The notes below the pieces were generated by a model. The model was given only the letters and a program-made list of their open reading frames with translations, ran no database searches and was not told where the DNA came from. DNA of 64,000 nucleotides. Source: Pusillimonas sp. MFBS29 (GTDB taxonomy: Bacteria; Pseudomonadota; Gammaproteobacteria; Burkholderiales; Burkholderiaceae_B). A program made the translations under genes and the position numbers. Where the stretch lies: the NCBI RefSeq assembly GCF_020687695.1, contig NZ_JAJEWL010000005.1, positions 1 to 64,000 of the forward strand, given 5' to 3'. Shown one piece after another: positions 16,553 to 25,943 of the stretch; within the stretch, counting starts at the first letter, position 1; every line of letters begins with the position of its first letter.

Positions 16553-19500
16553 CTAACGCTGCATGGCCGACCATGCCTTTTGCAACCGTTTGACCGACAC
16601 CGGCATGGGGGTCCGCAACTCTTGTGCAAACAGGGCAACGCGCAACTCCTCGAGCAGCCAGCGGAAGTCATCGAGCTGGGCATCCCTGGCCCCCTTCAGG
16701 GCGGAAACAGCACGCTGATACTGCACCAGCAATGGTGCCATTTCGGCCATCAGACGCGCATCGCGAACCGAATCAGCGCGCAATTTATCGATGCGAACCT
16801 GGGCAGCTTTCAGATAACGAGGATAATGCTTGAGCTGGCCATAGGGTGTGTGGCGCAAGAACCATTTTTCCATCAGGCCGCCCTGCTGCTTCTGCAGATC
16901 GGCATAGGCATTGGCATAGGGCTTGGCTTGCGGCAACTTCTTTTGCAAGGCCGACCATTCTGCAAGCACCTGCCCCGCCAGCCTGGCGATTTCCTGCACC
17001 AGCAAGCCCAGGCGAGCCTTGCCTTCGCCGCGTCGCTGCTCGAACTCCTGCTGGTTGGCCGGCCAGGGCTCCGACAGGCAGGCCTGATCCAGCGCGCAAT
17101 CAATAATCTGTTCACGTAGTTCTTCCTGGGTACCCAGGCTCATGTACAGCATGCTCATGCGGGTCAGATCCGTAATATTCTTTTCCTGGAACTTGACCTG
17201 CTCGCGCAGCGCCAGCCTGAACAGACGCAGCAGGCCCGCATGGTGCTGCTGGCGTGCGGCGGCCGGATCATCAAAAACATCCAGATCACAGTGCGTCTGC
17301 CTGTCCACCAGGGCCGGGTACCCTACAAAGGATTGACCTTTGCGCTGTATCTCCATGATTTCCGGCAGCGGACCAAAAGACCAGTCGGTCAGTTTTTCAT
17401 GAGCGAGCGCCTGAGTGATCTGGTCGTCGAGCGCGGCGACCTTCTGAAAGGATGCCTGGGCCTGGCGACCGTGTTCCGCCTTGAGCTGGTCCAGATTGCG
17501 CCCGCCTGACAGCATGCGACCGTGTTCATCCACGACCTTGAAGTTCATGAACAAATGGGCCGGCAGGGTTTCAGGCTTGAAGTCGCTGCGTAGCGGCCTG
17601 ACCTTGACCTGCTCCCACATGTCGGCGCTGATGGCCTCGAGCAAGCCTCTGTCCGGGTTCGAGGCATGCTCAAACCAGCGATCGACAAAACCTGCAGCAT
17701 AGTCCGGCAAGGGCACACAGTGGCGGCGCATCTTCTGCGGCAGCGACTTCAGCAGCAAATGTGTTTTTTCCTTGAGCATGCCAGGCACCAGCCATTCGCA
17801 ACGCATGGGGTCGATCTGGTTCAGGGCAAACAAGGGCACAGTCAGGGTTACGCCATCACGTACGGATCCCGGTTCGAAATGGTAGTCCAGCGCCATCGAC
17901 ACACCTTGCCAGTCGACAGATTTCGGGAACACATCTGTTGTAATGCCCGCCGCATCGTGGCGCATCAACGCGTCACGCGTCAGCAACAACGCCCTGGCCT
18001 GCTCTTTGTTTAAACCTTTATGCCATTTTTCCAGCGTTGCGGTCTGGTATATGTGCGCCGGAATATGCTGATCATAGAAAGCGTATATCAAGGCATCGTC
18101 GACCAGAATGTCGGGCCGACGGGTCTGATGCTCCAGCTTTTCAATGGATGCGATCAGTTGCCGGTTGTGCTTCAGGAAAGGCAGCGAAGCATCAATTTCG
18201 CCCGTCACCAACGCCTGTCTGATGAATAGCTCGCGGGCCCGGGTCGGATCGATCTTGCCGAAATTCACCCGCCGACCCGTGTATACCGGCAGGCCGTAAA
18301 GCGTTGCCCGCTCATTGGCAACGACCTGCCCGGCTTTTTTCTCCCAGCGTGGATCCGACCAGCTGCGCCGCAACAAGTGTGCGCCGGCCCGCTCCAGCCA
18401 GACCGGATCAATACGGGCTACGCAGCGTGCATACAAGCGCGTGGTCTCGACCAGTTCGGCCGCCACCAGCCACCGGCCCGCCTTCTTGACCAATCGGGAT
18501 CCGGGGTGGATATGGAAGCGAATATCGCGTGCGCCCTGATAAACCGCCGACTCTTCGCTTTTCAGCCCTATATTGCCCAGCAGGCCGGCCAGCAAGGCCA
18601 TATGCGTCTGCTCGTAGGTCGCATCCAGCGTATTCAACCGCCAGCCCTGCTCTCCCACCAACGCCGCCAACTGGCTATGGACATCCCGCCACTCGCGCAG
18701 GCGCAAGGGCGACAGAAAGTTCTGACGCAACAAAGCCACCAGTTTGCGCTGCGAGCCTTTGTGCTCGACCTGCTCGCCATACCAGCGCCATAGTTTCAGA
18801 TAGGAAATGAACTCTGACTTGTCATCGCCGAACTTGGCATGAGCTGCTTCGGAGGCCTCGCGCTCCTGCATGGGGCGATCGCGGGGATCCTGCACTGACA
18901 AGGCCGACGCAATGATCAGGATTTCGCTCAGGCACTGGTGCTCTTTGGCCGCCAGGACCATACGGGCCAGACGTGGATCGACAGGCAGGCGCGACAGCGT
19001 GCGCCCGACATCGGTGAGCTGGTTCTGTTCGTCTATCGCGCCCAGTTCCTGCAGCAAATGGTAGCCGTCGGCCACGGCCCGCCCGGGAGGACGGTCAACA
19101 AAGGGAAAGGTTTCAATGTCGTCGAGCTTGAGCGCCTTCATGCGCAGGATCACAGACGCCAATGAAGACCGCAACACTTCAGGATCGGTAAACGACGCGC
19201 GCTGCTTGAAATCGGCTTCGTCGTACAGCCGTATGCACACACCCGGCCCGATCCGGCCGCAGCGGCCGGCCCGCTGATTGGCCGATGCCTGGCTAACGGG
19301 TTCGATACGCAATTGCTCGACCTTGTTGCGCCAGGAATAACGCTTGACGCGCGCAAGCCCGCTATCGACCACAAAGCGTATGCCTGGCACCGTCAGGGAT
19401 GTTTCGGCAACGTTAGTGGCCAGCACCACACGCCGCGCGTTGCCTTGCGGGCGAAAAATGCGCTCCTGCTCGGCCTGCGACAAACGCGCATATAGCGGCA

Positions 19501-20413
19501 ATACTTCGGTACCCGGCGGATGGTGCTTGCGCAGCGCCTCGACCGTCTCGCGAATTTCCCGTTCACCGGGCAAAAAGACCAGCACATCGCCAGGTCCATG
19601 GCGTGCGCACTCGCCCACTGCGTCGACCACGGCATCGATCAGGTCCCGTTCTTCATCGGCCGCCTGGCGGCGGCTGCCCGGATCGTTGTCCTGACCCACG
19701 CCATCCGGCTGTACGGGGCGGTACAGGATATCGACAGGATACAGGCGGCCAGAGACTTCAATGACCGGCGCAGGCTTGCCACGCAGGGCGAAATGCTGCG
19801 CAAAACGGTCGGCGTCTATCGTGGCCGATGTAATGATGAGCTTCAGATCCTTGCGCCGTGGCAGCAACTGCAACAGAAAGCCCAACAGAAAATCAATATT
19901 AAGGCTGCGCTCATGTGCCTCGTCGATAATGATCGTATCGTAGCGACGAAGCAGCGGATCACGCTGTGATTCGGCCAGCAGTATGCCGTCGGTCATCAGC
20001 TTGATGGCCGCGTTCGGACCGGTACGGTCATTGAAACGGATCTGGTAGCCCACCCAGTCACCCAGTTCGGTATCAAGCTCCTGGGCAATACGCTTGGCAA
20101 CCGAAGTCGCGGCCAGCCTGCGCGGTTGGGTATGGCCTATCATTTTGCGACGCCCGCGCCCAAGCTCCAGACAAATCTTGGGCAACTGAGTGGTTTTTCC
20201 TGAGCCGGTTTCACCACAGACGATGACGACCTGATTTTCCTGGATAGCCTTGGCAATGTCGGCACGACGCGCACTGACCGGCAGGTCCTCGGGATAATGC
20301 AAGGGCGGCAAGGGTCGCTCCGGCCCGCCCTGATCTGCCTGGGCCGGCCTCTCGGGACGGCCTGCGGCACTGACTGTGTGTGTGTTTTCCGACAAATTGA
20401 CTGGCGCTTGCAT
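16553..20413 (-). CDS. hrpA: ATP-dependent RNA helicase HrpA (DEAH box)
   Basis: 1286 residues, close to E. coli HrpA (1300). Walker A GETGSGKT is at 67-74 and the DEAH box at 164-167 (IIIDEAHERS), followed by SATIDADRF, the motif VI QRAGRCGR stretch, HA2 and OB-fold regions and the long HrpA-specific C-terminal domain (DUF3418). It resolves collided or stalled ribosomes and remodels RNA in the cytoplasm. A Pro/Arg-rich N terminus of about 45 residues precedes the helicase core. Divergent from argA; dnaE follows after 72 bases. Confidence 0.96.
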   Translation of the reverse strand: MQAPVNLSENTHTVSAAGRPERPAQADQGGPERPLPPLHYPEDLPVSARRADIAKAIQENQVVIVCGETGSGKTTQLPKICLELGRGRRKMIGHTQPRRLAATSVAKRIAQELDTELGDWVGYQIRFNDRTGPNAAIKLMTDGILLAESQRDPLLRRYDTIIIDEAHERSLNIDFLLGFLLQLLPRRKDLKLIITSATIDADRFAQHFALRGKPAPVIEVSGRLYPVDILYRPVQPDGVGQDNDPGSRRQAADEERDLIDAVVDAVGECARHGPGDVLVFLPGEREIRETVEALRKHHPPGTEVLPLYARLSQAEQERIFRPQGNARRVVLATNVAETSLTVPGIRFVVDSGLARVKRYSWRNKVEQLRIEPVSQASANQRAGRCGRIGPGVCIRLYDEADFKQRASFTDPEVLRSSLASVILRMKALKLDDIETFPFVDRPPGRAVADGYHLLQELGAIDEQNQLTDVGRTLSRLPVDPRLARMVLAAKEHQCLSEILIIASALSVQDPRDRPMQEREASEAAHAKFGDDKSEFISYLKLWRWYGEQVEHKGSQRKLVALLRQNFLSPLRLREWRDVHSQLAALVGEQGWRLNTLDATYEQTHMALLAGLLGNIGLKSEESAVYQGARDIRFHIHPGSRLVKKAGRWLVAAELVETTRLYARCVARIDPVWLERAGAHLLRRSWSDPRWEKKAGQVVANERATLYGLPVYTGRRVNFGKIDPTRARELFIRQALVTGEIDASLPFLKHNRQLIASIEKLEHQTRRPDILVDDALIYAFYDQHIPAHIYQTATLEKWHKGLNKEQARALLLTRDALMRHDAAGITTDVFPKSVDWQGVSMALDYHFEPGSVRDGVTLTVPLFALNQIDPMRCEWLVPGMLKEKTHLLLKSLPQKMRRHCVPLPDYAAGFVDRWFEHASNPDRGLLEAISADMWEQVKVRPLRSDFKPETLPAHLFMNFKVVDEHGRMLSGGRNLDQLKAEHGRQAQASFQKVAALDDQITQALAHEKLTDWSFGPLPEIMEIQRKGQSFVGYPALVDRQTHCDLDVFDDPAAARQQHHAGLLRLFRLALREQVKFQEKNITDLTRMSMLYMSLGTQEELREQIIDCALDQACLSEPWPANQQEFEQRRGEGKARLGLLVQEIARLAGQVLAEWSALQKKLPQAKPYANAYADLQKQQGGLMEKWFLRHTPYGQLKHYPRYLKAAQVRIDKLRADSVRDARLMAEMAPLLVQYQRAVSALKGARDAQLDDFRWLLEELRVALFAQELRTPMPVSVKRLQKAWSAMQR

Positions 20414-20443
20414 GAAACTTCTTTAGTATGGGCTGTGCATCAT

Positions 20444-20449
20444 TATAAT
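20444..20449 (+). promoter_or_regulatory. Candidate -10 box of argA
   Basis: A perfect TATAAT lies 43 bases before the argA ATG in the 79-base divergent gap to hrpA. The best -35 candidate, TTTAGT at 20422-20427 with a 16-base spacer, matches only three of six positions. Confidence 0.4.
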
Positions 20450-20492
20450 TTTGGCTGGACGCAACCACTTTGCAGAGACTAGAAACAACGAC

Positions 20493-21851
20493 ATGAGCAC
20501 ACCTGATACCGAAACGACACTATCCGCACAAGACGCCCCAGAATTTGCCCCGGCCCAGTTTGTGCGATGGTTTCGAGATGTTGCGCCTTATGTGCACGAT
20601 TTTCGGGGCAAGACATTTGTCGTGGCGTTTGGTGGCGAGCTGGTCAGCGATGGCGCACTGAACACGCTGATACAAGATTTGTCGTTATTGTCGGCCCTGG
20701 GCGTAAAACTGGTGCTGGTGCACGGTTCTCGCCCCCAGGTAAACGAACAGCTCAAGCTCAAAGGTTACCAGATTCAGTTCGGGCGCGGCACCGAACCCAC
20801 CGGCGCCGAGGCGCTTGAGTGCGCCAAGGAAGCCGCCGGTGAAATACGTCTCGATATCGAAGCTGCTTTCAGCCAGGGGCTGCCCAACACACCCATGTCG
20901 CACGCCCATGTACGCGTCATTTCAGGCAATTTCGTCACTGCACGCCCCGTGGGCGTTGTCGATGGCGTCGACTACAAGCACGCAGGATCGGTACGCAAGC
21001 TCGATACCGAGGCCATGAAAAGCGTCATTAACCAGGGCGCTATCGTGCTCCTGTCACCCCTGGGTTTCTCCCCCACCGGTGAAGCCTTCAATCTGGCCAT
21101 GGAAGATCTCGCCACCAGCGCAGCCATCGCCCTGCGCGCCGAAAAGCTTATTTTCCTGACACAGAATCGTACGGTGCTTGATGAAGACGGTTCGGTCGAT
21201 ACCGAGCTCGCCCGCGAGGACGCCGACAGACTGCTGGCTGAAGGCCATCTTGACGAAGACACGGCGTTTTTCCTGACCCACGCGTCACGGGCAGTCAAAC
21301 GTGGCGTGGCACGCGCCCATCTGGTGCCTTATACGCTCGATGGCAGCGTGCTACTGGAAATATTCACCCACGACGGCGTGGGAACCATGGTGGTGGAAGA
21401 CACCCTTGATGATCTGCGTCCCGCCTTGGTAGACGACGTGGGGGCCATCGTCCGCCTTATCGAGCCGCTGGAAGCCGACGGCACCCTGGTTCCCCGTGGC
21501 CGTGCAGTCATCGAACGCGACGTCGAAACGTTCTCGGTACTGGAGCACGACGGCGTGATCTACGGTTGCGTAGCCGTCATTCCTTACCTGTCGGAACACA
21601 TGGCTGAAATGGCGTGCCTGATCGTGCACCAGGAATGGCAAGGCACGGGTGAAGGTGAAATGCTGTTGCGCCATGCCGAACATCGCGCACGCTCTATGGG
21701 TGCCCGGCGTCTGTTCGTACTCACGACCCGCACCTCGCACTGGTTCATGAAGCGCGGTTTTGTTCAGGGCGGAATATCCGACCTGCCCAAGGAACGCCAG
21801 GTACATTACAACCGCTCGCGCAACAGCCTGGTGTTCATCAAGAAACTATAG
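20493..21851 (+). CDS. argA: N-acetylglutamate synthase (amino-acid N-acetyltransferase)
   Basis: First step of arginine synthesis: acetyl-CoA plus glutamate gives N-acetylglutamate. 452 residues (E. coli 443) with an N-terminal amino-acid-kinase-like domain (FVVAFGGELVSDG and VLVHGSRPQVNEQL near 45-85) that senses arginine in the classical enzyme, and a C-terminal GNAT domain from about 300 with ACLIVHQEWQGTGEGEMLL as the acetyl-CoA loop. I use the ATG at 20493; an upstream TTG at 20451 would sit on the candidate -10 box. No other arg gene is adjacent. Confidence 0.95.
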   Translation: MSTPDTETTLSAQDAPEFAPAQFVRWFRDVAPYVHDFRGKTFVVAFGGELVSDGALNTLIQDLSLLSALGVKLVLVHGSRPQVNEQLKLKGYQIQFGRGTEPTGAEALECAKEAAGEIRLDIEAAFSQGLPNTPMSHAHVRVISGNFVTARPVGVVDGVDYKHAGSVRKLDTEAMKSVINQGAIVLLSPLGFSPTGEAFNLAMEDLATSAAIALRAEKLIFLTQNRTVLDEDGSVDTELAREDADRLLAEGHLDEDTAFFLTHASRAVKRGVARAHLVPYTLDGSVLLEIFTHDGVGTMVVEDTLDDLRPALVDDVGAIVRLIEPLEADGTLVPRGRAVIERDVETFSVLEHDGVIYGCVAVIPYLSEHMAEMACLIVHQEWQGTGEGEMLLRHAEHRARSMGARRLFVLTTRTSHWFMKRGFVQGGISDLPKERQVHYNRSRNSLVFIKKL

Positions 21852-21920
21852 GGCAACCGCCTGCTGCGCGTGCCGGTACAATGACCCGGTTAGCCAACTC
21901 GTTCTAAAGGTAATACTGTT

Positions 21921-22193
21921 ATGGCACGCATGGTGCAATGTGTAAAACTCAAACGGGAAGCCGAAGGCCTGGATTTCCCGCCCTACCCTGGTGATCTGGG
22001 TGTGCGCATCTGGCAAAGTATCTCGAAGGAAGCCTGGGCGCAATGGATGGACACCCAGACCCGGCTCGTCAATGAAAATCGCCTGAACCTGGCCGATGCC
22101 CGGGCCCGCAAGTACCTGGCCGAACAAATGCAACGCTTTCTGTTTGAAGACCAGAACGTTGAAGCCCAGGGCTACGTGCCGCCTTCAGCCTGA
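21921..22193 (+). CDS. yggX: Fe(2+)-trafficking protein YggX
   Basis: 90 residues, the standard length, beginning [19 protein letters not shown] with the conserved cysteine at position 7, and [16 protein letters not shown] in the middle. YggX protects iron-sulphur clusters from oxidative damage and is linked to labile iron. A ribosome binding site AAAGG precedes the ATG. It lies 69 bases downstream of argA and ends at a strong terminator shared with the converging phoU gene. Confidence 0.97.
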   Translation: MARMVQCVKLKREAEGLDFPPYPGDLGVRIWQSISKEAWAQWMDTQTRLVNENRLNLADARARKYLAEQMQRFLFEDQNVEAQGYVPPSA

Positions 22194-22219
22194 TGCAAGG
22201 CCACAGGCTGGCTTGAAAC

Positions 22220-22253
22220 AAAAAACGGCAGCCATGAATGGCTGCCGTTTTTT
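22220..22253. terminator. Bidirectional intrinsic terminator between yggX and phoU
   Basis: A perfect 15-base-pair stem, 22220-22234 against 22239-22253, with the four-base loop TGAA. The stem ends in six A on the left and six T on the right, so it works as a terminator in both directions, for yggX and for the converging phoU. Confidence 0.92.
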
Positions 22254-22274
22254 GTAGTACCTGCCGGTTTGTGT

Positions 22275-23036
22275 TTATGCCTGCTGGTCTTCTGAGCCGG
22301 CCGGCTTGTCGCCGTCGGTTTGATTTTCGGGCGAGCCCTCGCCCCGCGCCAGACGTTCCGTTTGCTTCAGACCCAGGTGACGGACGTCGTCGCCGTGAAC
22401 CATATAAATGACCCGCTCGGCCATGTTCTTGGCATGATCACCGATGCGTTCTAGCGCCCGTGCAATGAAGATCAGGTCGATCGAATGCGAAATGGTGCGT
22501 GGGTCTTCGATCATGTAGGTAATGACGTGACGCAAGGAACCCTTCCATTCTTTGTCGACTTCCTTGTCGTTGCGCACGACCTGGGCCGCATGAACGGGAT
22601 CCATACGTGCAAAGGCGTCAAGTGCGTCGCGGATCATGGAAGTAACAGCGGTAGCCATGTGGCGCAGCTCAACGACAGGCTCGTAGTTGCTGTTGCTGTC
22701 GTGCAGACGGCGCGCCATCTTGGCGATTTTCTCGGCTTCGTCGCCGCAGCGCTCCATGTCGGTCAGCATTTTGGACACCGACAGCAATAGCCGCAGGTCG
22801 ATCGCCGTAGGCTGATTACGCGCAATCAGCAGGCTGATGCGCTCATCGATATCGACCTCAAGCGCATTGACATCCTTTTCGCGGTCGCGCACCTGGTCGA
22901 TCAGGCTCATGTCGCCGGTGGCCAGTGCGTTCATGCTGTCTTTGACCATGGCCTCGACCAGGCCACCCATCTGCAGGAACAGGGATCGAGTGGTTTCTAG
23001 GTCAGTATGGAATTGCTTATTCGTATGCTCGGACAT
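22275..23036 (-). CDS. phoU: Phosphate signalling protein PhoU
   Basis: 253 residues, all helical, forming two PhoU three-helix repeats: LFLQMGGLVEAMVKDSMNAL near 15-35 and HMATAVTSMIRDALDAF near 128-143, each followed by an acidic metal-binding stretch. PhoU links the Pst phosphate transporter to the PhoR kinase and keeps the Pho regulon off when phosphate is plentiful. A good binding site (AGAAGG) precedes the ATG. It is an orphan here: neither pstSCAB nor phoBR is adjacent, and its upstream neighbour rpiA is 124 bases away. A Pho-box-like repeat lies in that gap. Confidence 0.94.
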   Translation of the reverse strand: MSEHTNKQFHTDLETTRSLFLQMGGLVEAMVKDSMNALATGDMSLIDQVRDREKDVNALEVDIDERISLLIARNQPTAIDLRLLLSVSKMLTDMERCGDEAEKIAKMARRLHDSNSNYEPVVELRHMATAVTSMIRDALDAFARMDPVHAAQVVRNDKEVDKEWKGSLRHVITYMIEDPRTISHSIDLIFIARALERIGDHAKNMAERVIYMVHGDDVRHLGLKQTERLARGEGSPENQTDGDKPAGSEDQQA

Positions 23037-23137
23037 GTCAACCTTCTGATCAGCGCAAGTTTAAGTAGTCAATTAGCGTATCACTATAGTCGGCCATTGT
23101 GTAGCCTGTGTACACCTTGCAAGGGTACAGGGCGATT

Positions 23138-23155
23138 ATGTCGTGATTATGACAA
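23138..23155 (-). promoter_or_regulatory. Candidate PhoB-box-like direct repeat upstream of phoU
   Basis: On the minus strand TTGTCAT-AATC-ACGACAT. The first unit matches the Pho-box half site CTGTCAT at six of seven positions, the second at four, with the expected four-base spacer and 11-base period. The two 11-base units agree with each other at 8 of 11 positions. It lies about 100 bases before the phoU start. Confidence 0.35.
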
Positions 23156-23160
23156 TATGA

Positions 23161-23841
23161 TTATGGGTTTCTTTCAAAACGCCTGACGCCGGCCTGGGTA
23201 GACATCAGAACCAGGTCGGCACCGGCCAGTGCAAACAGTCCGCAGCTGACCACCCCCGGAATATTATTGATCAACGCCTCTGTTTCAGCAGGCGCCGTGA
23301 TGCTCAGGCCCGATACATCAAGAATCTGGCAACCGTTATCAGTGACGAAGTCGCCTCGAAGCACCGGTGTACCACCCAGAGCCGCCAGACGACGGGCCAC
23401 CGCTTCGCGGGCCATGGGTATGACCTCGACCGGCAAGGGAAAGCGGCCCAGCGTTTCCACCCGCTTGGATTCATCCACAATACATATAAAGCGCTGCGCC
23501 ACCGAGGCGACGATTTTTTCCCGCGTCAGGGCGCCGCCCCCGCCCTTGATCATGCTCAGGGCGTGATCCACCTCGTCGGCTCCGTCGATATACCAGGGCA
23601 TGGTCGGCACCTGGTTCAGGTCCAGCACTTCGATGCCCAGTGCACGCATGCGCTCCGAACTGCGTTCGGAACTGGACGTCGCGCCGCGAAAGCGGTCTTT
23701 GTGGGGTGCCAGGGCGTCTATGAAAAGATCGACCGTGGATCCGGTTCCCACGCCCAGAATGACGTCTGGCCCCAGAAAAGGCAGCAGGAATTGCACGGCC
23801 GCGTCGGCCACATTCTGTTTGAGTTCCGTTTGGGTAAGCAT
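23161..23841 (-). CDS. rpiA: Ribose-5-phosphate isomerase A
   Basis: Interconverts ribose 5-phosphate and ribulose 5-phosphate in the pentose phosphate pathway. 226 residues (E. coli 219) with [13 protein letters not shown] near 35, the DGADEVD motif near 90 and the [11 protein letters not shown] catalytic loop near 100-110. The ATG at 23841 is preceded by an AAGG binding site and gives the family N terminus; an in-frame ATG at 23913 would run into the upstream gene. It follows the Spx-like gene after 16 bases. One of three GATTATG repeats straddles its stop codon. Confidence 0.96.
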   Translation of the reverse strand: MLTQTELKQNVADAAVQFLLPFLGPDVILGVGTGSTVDLFIDALAPHKDRFRGATSSSERSSERMRALGIEVLDLNQVPTMPWYIDGADEVDHALSMIKGGGGALTREKIVASVAQRFICIVDESKRVETLGRFPLPVEVIPMAREAVARRLAALGGTPVLRGDFVTDNGCQILDVSGLSITAPAETEALINNIPGVVSCGLFALAGADLVLMSTQAGVRRFERNP

Positions 23842-23857
23842 GCTTGAACCTTGTATC

Positions 23858-24214
23858 TCAGGCGAATAATTCGCCGTACTTCTTCTCTGAAAATCCGACA
23901 TGAACACTGCCATCGGCAGTCACGGTAACCGGCCGTCGGACCAGGGCCGGATACTCGGCTATCAATGCCAGCCATTGCTCGTCGGTATCTGGATTCTTGC
24001 GCTCGTCGGGCAAGTTGCGCCATGTCATGGATGCGCGGTTGACCAGCTTTACCCAGCCACCCAGCTCGCGCGACCATTCGGCAAGACGCCCGGGCGCCAC
24101 AGGATGATCGCGGTAATCAATAAACTCGAAGCCTATGCCCGCTTGCTCCAGCCATTTGACGGCTTTTATGCAGGTACTGCACTTTTTCAACCCGTATAGT
24201 TGCACGGTACTCAT
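23858..24214 (-). CDS. Spx/ArsC-family thioredoxin-fold protein (YffB type)
   Basis: 118 residues with the N-terminal stretch [22 protein letters not shown]; the CxxC is C12-C15. This is the YffB/Spx/MgsR branch of the arsenate reductase family, of which most proteobacterial members are not proven arsenate reductases. The C-terminal half has [20 protein letters not shown] (residues 95 on), the usual YffB ending. Start: the ATG at 24214 has a strong AAGGA site, while an ATG 33 bases earlier would overlap potI. It lies 14 bases after potI and 16 before rpiA, probably by read-through. Confidence 0.85.
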   Translation of the reverse strand: MSTVQLYGLKKCSTCIKAVKWLEQAGIGFEFIDYRDHPVAPGRLAEWSRELGGWVKLVNRASMTWRNLPDERKNPDTDEQWLALIAEYPALVRRPVTVTADGSVHVGFSEKKYGELFA

Positions 24215-24228
24215 GGGGAATTCCTTCT

Positions 24229-25029
24229 TTAAGCCTGTTTGCGCCATTGCACGCGATTGGCAATTACAACAAACAGCCCGACAACCAGTATAAACAAGGT
24301 AGCCAGCGCGTTGATTTCGGGCTTGAGCCCGAGCCTGACCCGGGAAAACACCTCGAGCGGCAAAGTTGTATAGCCGGGGCCTGACAAAAACGACGCAATC
24401 ACGACGTCGTCGAGTGAAAGCGTGAATGCCAGCAGCCAGGCGGCCAGCAGGGCCGGAACGATCAGGGGCAGCGTGATCACAAAAAACACCTTCAGCGGTG
24501 TAGCACCAAGGTCAAGCGCAGCCTCTTCAAGGGAGCGATCCAGATCGCGTATGCGGGCCTGGATGACAACCGCCACATAAGCCATGCAAAGGGTAACGTG
24601 CCCCACCCAGATAGTGAATACGCCGTTGCCATCCGGCCAGCCGAACAGGTCGCCAATTTCAACAAACATCAGCAACAGCGAAATACCCAACACGACCTCC
24701 GGCACGACCAAAGGTGCACTGACCATGCCTATGTACAAGGAGATGCCCCGAAAGCGACCCATGCGGGCGAGAACATAGGCAGCCCAGGTACCTATGACCA
24801 CTGCCGCGGTTGCCGTCAGGCCGGCAATCAGCAGCGACAGGCGCGCTGCCTCGAGCAAGGCCCGGTCATTGAACAGTTCAATGTACCATCTGAACGAAAA
24901 GCCCGACCACGAAGTCATCATGGCTGAATCGTTGAACGAGAACACCATGAGGCACAGTATGGGCAAGTACAGAAAGCCATAGCCCAGAGTGAGCACCAAC
25001 GCGCGCAATACAGGATGAGGCCTGATCAT
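24229..25029 (-). CDS. potI: Polyamine (putrescine/spermidine) ABC transporter permease PotI
   Basis: 266 residues with six predicted membrane helices and the EAA loop EAALDLGATPLKVFFVITLP near 175-195 that contacts the ATPase. With PotH it forms the inner-membrane channel. Its start overlaps the stop of potH by four bases (25026-25029). Gene order potF-G-H-I matches the E. coli putrescine system. The substrate, putrescine or another polyamine, cannot be decided from the permease. Confidence 0.92.
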   Translation of the reverse strand: MIRPHPVLRALVLTLGYGFLYLPILCLMVFSFNDSAMMTSWSGFSFRWYIELFNDRALLEAARLSLLIAGLTATAAVVIGTWAAYVLARMGRFRGISLYIGMVSAPLVVPEVVLGISLLLMFVEIGDLFGWPDGNGVFTIWVGHVTLCMAYVAVVIQARIRDLDRSLEEAALDLGATPLKVFFVITLPLIVPALLAAWLLAFTLSLDDVVIASFLSGPGYTTLPLEVFSRVRLGLKPEINALATLFILVVGLFVVIANRVQWRKQA

Positions 25030-25943
25030 GCCAGCCTCGAACTTTGGTCGGCAAGCTGCCGGGCCTGATTACGCTGAAAGATGACCAGCGGCACCAGCAG
25101 CAACATGACCATTACGCAAGTGACAGCCGCCGCCATGGGCCAGTCTGCATTATTGAAAAATTCGTTCCACATCACCCGACCCATCATGAGCGTATTGGCT
25201 CCGCCAAGCATCTCTGGAATGACGTACTCGCCAACCGTGGGAATGAATACCAGCATGGCACCGGCCACCACACCCGGCATGGAAAGAGGCAGGGTTACCT
25301 GAACAAAGGCACGCCATGGCCGTGCGCCCAGATCGTACGCCGCCTCGAGCAGACGCAGATCGAGTTTGACCAGGCTGGCATAGAGCGGCAGGATAAAGAA
25401 AGGCAGATAGGCATAGACCAGCCCTATATATACGGCCAGGTCGGTGCGGTAGATTTCCAGGGGCGTATCAATCAGGCCCAGCCACAGCAGCAAATTATTC
25501 AGCAGGCCATCATTGCGCAAGATGCCCACCCAGGCATACACGCGCAACAACAAAGAGGTCCAGAAAGGCAGTATCACCCCGAGCAACAGTAAATTGCGTA
25601 TTGCCGGCTGAGAGCGTGCAATGTAATAAGCCATGGGATAGCCTATGACCATGCAACACAGCGTGGTGATCGCAGCCATTTTCACCGAGTTCAGATAGGT
25701 CGAGATATACAGACTGTCGGTAAACAGCAAGGCGTAGCCACGCAGGCTGAGCGCCAATGTCAGCGTTTGCTCTTTGAGCTCGGCCAGCGGCGTATAGGGC
25801 GGAATGCCGAATCTCAAGTCCGAGAAACTGATCTTGAGCACCAGCAAAAAAGGCAACAGCAGGAACAGTACCAGCCAGAGGAACGGCGGCACGATGGTCA
25901 GCGGCCGGCGCCAGCGCCCGGATTGCCAGTTCCAGACCTTCAT
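25026..25943 (-). CDS. potH: Polyamine ABC transporter permease PotH
   Basis: 305 residues, six predicted helices, first at about 17-37 after a basic cytoplasmic stretch. The EAA loop is EAAYDLGARPWRAFVQVTLP near 200-219. The start overlaps the stop of potG by four bases (25940-25943) and its own stop overlaps potI, so the three are translationally coupled. Confidence 0.92.
   Translation of the reverse strand: MKVWNWQSGRWRRPLTIVPPFLWLVLFLLLPFLLVLKISFSDLRFGIPPYTPLAELKEQTLTLALSLRGYALLFTDSLYISTYLNSVKMAAITTLCCMVIGYPMAYYIARSQPAIRNLLLLGVILPFWTSLLLRVYAWVGILRNDGLLNNLLLWLGLIDTPLEIYRTDLAVYIGLVYAYLPFFILPLYASLVKLDLRLLEAAYDLGARPWRAFVQVTLPLSMPGVVAGAMLVFIPTVGEYVIPEMLGGANTLMMGRVMWNEFFNNADWPMAAAVTCVMVMLLLVPLVIFQRNQARQLADQSSRLA

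Noticed and set aside
23858-24214. Arsenate reductase ArsC and an arsenic resistance locus
   Set aside because: The CSTC motif and the C-terminal stretch fit the YffB/Spx branch; no arsR, arsB or other ars gene is present.
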